A stretch of DNA of 10,123 bases from OMOG01 sp041485845. Lineage in GTDB: Bacteria; Acidobacteriota; Terriglobia; Bryobacterales; Bryobacteraceae. Location: the NCBI GenBank assembly GCA_041485845.1, contig JBGPKH010000308.1:1-10123 (forward strand). The letters run 5' to 3'. Position 1 is the stretch's first letter. Each line of letters starts with the position of its first letter. Under the pieces are notes generated by a model. The model searched no databases. It was given only the letters and a program-made list of their open reading frames with translations, and was not told where the DNA came from. Made by a program: the position numbers and the translations under genes. Below, in pieces: positions 6,865 through 10,123 of the stretch.

Positions 6865-6870
6865 GGGTCA

Positions 6871-9807
6871 ATGCGGGTGATCTGCCTGGCTGTGCTTTTG
6901 ACTGTGACCGCAACGGCGGCACGGGTGGCCCCTTCCCTTGCCGAGGGATGGCGGCTTCATCAAACGTTGCCGCTGGGCTTCGAACAGAATGGAAACGAGT
7001 TTGTTGCCCATGCCCCGGAGTATGCTCTGCGGCTGTCGGCCCGCGGCGCAGAGATGTCTTCGGCCCGCGGCGCATTTCACATGCGCTTTCTCCATGCAAA
7101 TCCCGCGGCCACGTTGCGCGGTGAGGAGATGCTCGACTCGACTGTCAATTACTTCCGGGGCCATGACCCGAGGCAGTGGAAGACCGGTCTGCGGACGTAC
7201 CGCAGCGTTCACTACGCCGGAATCTATCCCGGAATCGACATCCGGTACAAGGCCAGCCAGGGCGGCGAGCTCGAATACGATTTCCGCCTGGCGCCCGGGG
7301 CCAATCCCGCGCGCATCCGCCTGGCCTTCGAAGGCGCTCGGCCGTTGCAAATCGACCGTAATGGCGACCTGGTGCTCGCCCTCGGCTCCGGTGAATTGCG
7401 CCAGCGGAAACCGGCCGCGTACCAGAATGGCTCCGCGGTCGAGAGCCGCTTCGTCATTGGTCGCGACCGAACCGTGGCGCTCGCGGTCGGCCCCTATGAT
7501 CGCTCGCGTGTGCTGATTATCGATCCAGTCCTGGACTATGCCAGTTACTTCGGTGGCTCGCGCACTGACTCGATCATCGCCATGGCGCTCGATGCCGCCG
7601 GAAACATCTATCTGACCGGCGGCACGAATTCCGCCGATTTCCCGGTTACGGCCGGATCGTACAGTCAAAAGTATTTGGGTGGACCTTGTCCGGTCTTCAA
7701 TGGGACAATTAATTCCTATTGCCCGGACGTGTTTGTTTCCAAGCTGAATCCCACGGGAACGGCCCTGATCTACTCCACCTACATCGGCGGGACCGGCACT
7801 GACAGAGGGTGGGGCTTGGCCGTCGATGCGGCGGGAAACGTGTACGTAACCGGCACCACGTCTTCAACGGATTTCCCGGTGACCCCGGGGGCACTCGGTA
7901 CCGGCCTGCCCCACCTGTTCGAGGCCTCTGCGTTTCTGCTCAAGCTCGATCCCAGCGGATCGAAACTGCTCTACTCGACTTACCTGGTCGGAACTACTGA
8001 CGCGACCTGGAGCACCGGCAGCGCTCTCGCGCTCTCCGCGGGCGGCGAGCTGGTTGTGGCGGGGGCCACCTCGGCGCCAGACTTCCCGGTTCGCAACGCT
8101 TTGCAGCCGCACATTGGTGGCGGAACCTGCGCTACGGATTACGCGAACCTCACGTCGCCATGCAGCGACGCCTTCCTGATGCGCTGGCGAGCGGCCGATA
8201 TGACGCTCGAGTATTCAACGTTTCTGGGCGGATCCGGAAATGACGCCGCGAACGCGGTTGCGGTCGACCCGTTTGGAAACGCATATGTCGCGGGCATGAC
8301 GGAATCGCAGGATTTTCCCTTACAGAACGCTGTTCAGGCGCGACGCGCGCCCGGTCATTGCCAGGTACAGCAAACCTTCCCCGGCTCTATAGATATTGAC
8401 TTTTATGGCTGCGCCGATGGTTTCGTCGCACGGATCTCCGCGGACGGGAGCCAGTTGGTGTACTCCACATATCTCGGGGGCAATTCCGCAGATACCGTGA
8501 ATGCCATAGCGGTGGATGCCTCGGGCTCTGCTTACGTCGCAGGCACCACGCTGTCCACGGACTTTCCGACGGCGAATGCTTTCCAGCCTCAGGCGGGTGG
8601 TGGTGTCTGTAACGTGCTTGGAGTCCCTTACGGCGCGTGCACTGACGCGTTCGTCGCCAAATTCTCGCCGGACGGCAGTCAGTTGATGTATTCGACCTAT
8701 CTTGGGGGAACGAGTCGCGATGAAGCGTCTGCCATCGCAGTCGATTCGCGCGGCAATGCTTACGTGGGAGGTTGGACGGCTTCGCGTACCGGTTTTCCGA
8801 TCACGCCCGATGCGATCCAGCACTGCAATCGTTCCAGCCCTGCAGGAGGCGGCAGCCCGGGATTTCTGACCGTGCTGAACCCGGAAGGCGCGCTCATCTC
8901 CTCGAGCATGATCCCTCCCGCGTCCTTCGTGCACGTCGTGGTGTTGGGGGCGGCAGGCCACGTTTACGTCGCCGGTTCGACGGAGCGTGGCTATTTCTCA
9001 GTCACGGCGGGGGCTTTCGAGGCGAACTCGGGCTCGGCTTTCTTTGCCGTGCTGGATTACAGCGCCTCGCCGGCGGCGGTCCCCACCATCGACCAAGGGT
9101 GTGTGTTAAACGCCGCCAGTTATCAGCCATCGGAAGCAGGGTCGGACAGCATCGTCTCGCCTGGCGAAATCGTGTCGATCTTCGGCAGCCATCTCGGCCC
9201 ACAAGAGGGCGTGGGCGCCGTACTGGACGCCAACGGCCGCATCACCACTTCCCTGGCCGGGGTCAGCGTGACCTTCGATGGCATTCCCGCTCCCTTGCTG
9301 TACGTCCAGGCCGGCCAGGTGAACGCCATCGTCCCCTTCGCCGTCGCGGGAAGACAGCAGAGCGTGGTGCAGATACACCATCAGGGCGGCGTATCGAACG
9401 GCGAAACCGTGAGGGTCGCCGATAGATCCGCAGGGATCTTCACCGTGGGTGCGCTGGGCAACGGGCAAGTACTCGCGCTGAATCAGGATGGCACGCTCAA
9501 TTCGCCCGACAACCCCGCGCGCGGGGGTGAAATCGTGACTCTCTGGGCAACCGGCGTAGGGTTGCTGAGCAGCGCGTACTCCGATGGTGAAATCGCCAGC
9601 GGGCCGCCGGCGGTCGTGGTCAATCCACCATCGATATTCATTGGGAGCTCGCCCGCCGCCAGCGTCCAGTACGTCGGCCAGGCGCCCGGTCTGGTGGCAG
9701 GTGCGATTCAGATCAATGCGTGGGTGCCAAAGGGCGGCGGGGCAGGTCCCGCCGTGCCGATCGGGATCGCCAATATTTATCAGCGGGCCACAATCGCGGT
9801 GCGCTGA
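6871..9807 (+). CDS. Exported SBBP-repeat seven-bladed propeller with TIGR03437 C-terminus
   Basis: A 978-residue protein. Residues 1-24 are a signal peptide (MRVICLAVLLTVTATAA). Residues about 25-220 match the domain that precedes SBBP repeats (DUF7948 type), with NYFRGHDPRQW, YAGIYPGIDIRY, LEYDFRLAPGANP and RVLIIDPVLDY. Seven SBBP repeats follow from about 221 to 730, each with a YSTYLGG-like strand, a VDAAGNVYVTGTT-like strand and a DFPV turn (starting near 222, 300, 367, 447, 530, 606 and 675; the last is degenerate). Blades 1, 3, 4 and 5 carry a loop with two cysteines (273/284, 420/431, 497/514, 580/590) just before a DAFVAK-like strand. Residues about 744-978 are a TIGR03437-type domain (VSPGEIVSIFGSHLGP, NAIVPFAV, VTLWATGVG), common in Solibacter-like bacteria and probably at the cell surface. 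No catalytic motif is visible; a binding or adhesion role is inferred. A TAAAAT box 6 bases upstream supports this start. Confidence 0.92.
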   Translation: MRVICLAVLLTVTATAARVAPSLAEGWRLHQTLPLGFEQNGNEFVAHAPEYALRLSARGAEMSSARGAFHMRFLHANPAATLRGEEMLDSTVNYFRGHDPRQWKTGLRTYRSVHYAGIYPGIDIRYKASQGGELEYDFRLAPGANPARIRLAFEGARPLQIDRNGDLVLALGSGELRQRKPAAYQNGSAVESRFVIGRDRTVALAVGPYDRSRVLIIDPVLDYASYFGGSRTDSIIAMALDAAGNIYLTGGTNSADFPVTAGSYSQKYLGGPCPVFNGTINSYCPDVFVSKLNPTGTALIYSTYIGGTGTDRGWGLAVDAAGNVYVTGTTSSTDFPVTPGALGTGLPHLFEASAFLLKLDPSGSKLLYSTYLVGTTDATWSTGSALALSAGGELVVAGATSAPDFPVRNALQPHIGGGTCATDYANLTSPCSDAFLMRWRAADMTLEYSTFLGGSGNDAANAVAVDPFGNAYVAGMTESQDFPLQNAVQARRAPGHCQVQQTFPGSIDIDFYGCADGFVARISADGSQLVYSTYLGGNSADTVNAIAVDASGSAYVAGTTLSTDFPTANAFQPQAGGGVCNVLGVPYGACTDAFVAKFSPDGSQLMYSTYLGGTSRDEASAIAVDSRGNAYVGGWTASRTGFPITPDAIQHCNRSSPAGGGSPGFLTVLNPEGALISSSMIPPASFVHVVVLGAAGHVYVAGSTERGYFSVTAGAFEANSGSAFFAVLDYSASPAAVPTIDQGCVLNAASYQPSEAGSDSIVSPGEIVSIFGSHLGPQEGVGAVLDANGRITTSLAGVSVTFDGIPAPLLYVQAGQVNAIVPFAVAGRQQSVVQIHHQGGVSNGETVRVADRSAGIFTVGALGNGQVLALNQDGTLNSPDNPARGGEIVTLWATGVGLLSSAYSDGEIASGPPAVVVNPPSIFIGSSPAASVQYVGQAPGLVAGAIQINAWVPKGGGAGPAVPIGIANIYQRATIAVR

Positions 9808-9834
9808 TCCGATGGGCACCGAATCTGATACACT
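9805..9834 (+). promoter_or_regulatory. Promoter of the downstream BNR gene, overlapping the SBBP stop codon
   Basis: TACACT at 9829-9834 is the counterpart of the TACAAT box of the truncated copy. TGATCC at 9805-9810, 18 bases upstream and including the TGA stop of the SBBP gene, is the likely but weaker -35. The 56-base gap between the genes contains no terminator, so read-through from the SBBP gene is also possible. Confidence 0.5.
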
Positions 9835-9848
9835 GCAAGCGATTCCAT
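9829..9848 (+). repeat. Conserved -10/leader element, copy 2
   Basis: It matches 6296-6315 at 19 of 20 bases, differing only in the fifth base of the -10 box (C in place of A). It is followed by AGAGGA at 9853-9858, the ribosome binding site, 5 bases before the ATG. Confidence 0.7.
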
Positions 9849-9863
9849 ATATAGAGGACACTC

Positions 9864-10123
9864 ATGACTGACCGGCTGTGCCACTGCCTTACCTCCGCCT
9901 TTCTTGTCTCCGTTGTTCTGATTGCTCCCGCGTTCCCCCAACGCCGCGGAGGCGGTGGCCCTGCCGTGCAAGAGCCGTTGCAATTCCGCTTCATGGGCCC
10001 GGCGGTGGGCAACCGCATCTCGGCCGCCGTCGGCATTCCGGGCGATCCGACCACTTATTATGTGGGGGCCGCTTCGGGCGGCGTCTGGAAGTCCACCGAC
10101 GGCGGCCAACGCTGGGCGGCTGG
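9864..10123 (+). CDS. Sortilin/BNR-type propeller protein, 5' part, cut by window end
   Basis: The gene is open to the last base of the window (86 complete codons). It starts with a signal peptide (MTDRLCHCLTSAFLVSVVLI, cleavage near APAFP-Q), then RRGGGG and FRFMGPAVGNRISAAVGIPG, followed by the Asp-box STDGGQRW. This is the start of the large exported BNR/VPS10-type propeller family, often annotated as glycosyl-hydrolase-like although no hydrolase residues can be seen in this part. AGAGGA at 9853-9858 sets the start at 9864. From residue 39 onward it is nearly identical to the truncated gene at 6330, whereas the signal peptides have diverged. It is presumably the intact copy, but the rest lies outside the window. 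Confidence 0.85.
   Translation, partial: MTDRLCHCLTSAFLVSVVLIAPAFPQRRGGGGPAVQEPLQFRFMGPAVGNRISAAVGIPGDPTTYYVGAASGGVWKSTDGGQRWAA
9982..10115 (+). repeat. Direct repeat within BNR genes, copy 2
   Basis: Partner of 6451-6584, offset by 3531 bases in the same orientation and flanking the SBBP gene. Replacement differences are only Ala to Val at GCC/GTC and Ser to Gly at AGC/GGC; the other eight are silent. Similarity may continue past the window end, where the truncated copy keeps coding up to about 6770. Confidence 0.9.

Noticed and set aside
8320..8961. A 213-codon minus-strand frame within the SBBP gene
   Set aside because: Antisense to four clear SBBP repeats; no start signals or recognisable domain.
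6330..10123. A transposon or insertion sequence bounded by the direct repeats
   Set aside because: The repeats are gene 5' ends with promoters, no transposase or terminal inverted repeats are present, and the intervening gene has its own promoter and normal composition.
1..10123. CRISPR array, tRNA, rRNA or known defence system
   Set aside because: No regularly spaced short repeats, no cloverleaf-like sequence and no recognised defence domain were seen on reading both strands.

Overview
The window looks like a chromosomal segment of an Acidobacteriota member, most likely the Bryobacterales/Solibacter group. The evidence is high GC with strong G/C preference at third codon positions, several large exported beta-propeller proteins, and above all a 978-residue SBBP-repeat protein ending in a domain of the TIGR03437 (Solibacter C-terminal) type. 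This placement is inferred from gene content; no rRNA or tRNA gene is present.

Layout. Positions 1-1417 hold no convincing full-length gene. This stretch contains a possible 45-codon lipoprotein (652-789) and scattered codon-biased open fragments that read like decayed genes. Positions 6183 down to 1418 on the minus strand form a compact three-gene unit: a membrane sensor histidine kinase (4264-6183), an OmpR/PhoB-type response regulator overlapping it by 4 bp (3587-4267), and, 72 bp further on, a secreted protein with an N-terminal TPR-like unit followed by a PD40/TolB-type propeller (1418-3514). The kinase's extracytoplasmic region carries a TPR-like unit resembling the one in the secreted protein, so the three genes may form one sensory cassette.

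A 146-bp divergent intergenic region (6184-6329) separates this operon from plus-strand genes. First is a 155-codon 5' fragment of a sortilin/BNR-type propeller gene (6330-6797) that keeps a good promoter and ribosome binding site. Next comes the SBBP-repeat protein (6871-9807). Last is a second copy of the BNR-type gene, which starts at 9864 and runs off the window. The two BNR copies share promoter, 5' leader and coding sequence, and flank the SBBP gene as a partial direct repeat. Their differences in the best-matching block are mostly silent.

Two genes (histidine kinase and SBBP protein), and perhaps the small lipoprotein, have a -10-like box within about 10 bases of the start codon and no Shine-Dalgarno, suggesting leaderless or near-leaderless mRNAs. 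The response regulator, PD40 protein and both BNR copies have clear Shine-Dalgarno sequences. No CRISPR array, insertion sequence, tRNA or known defence gene was recognised.
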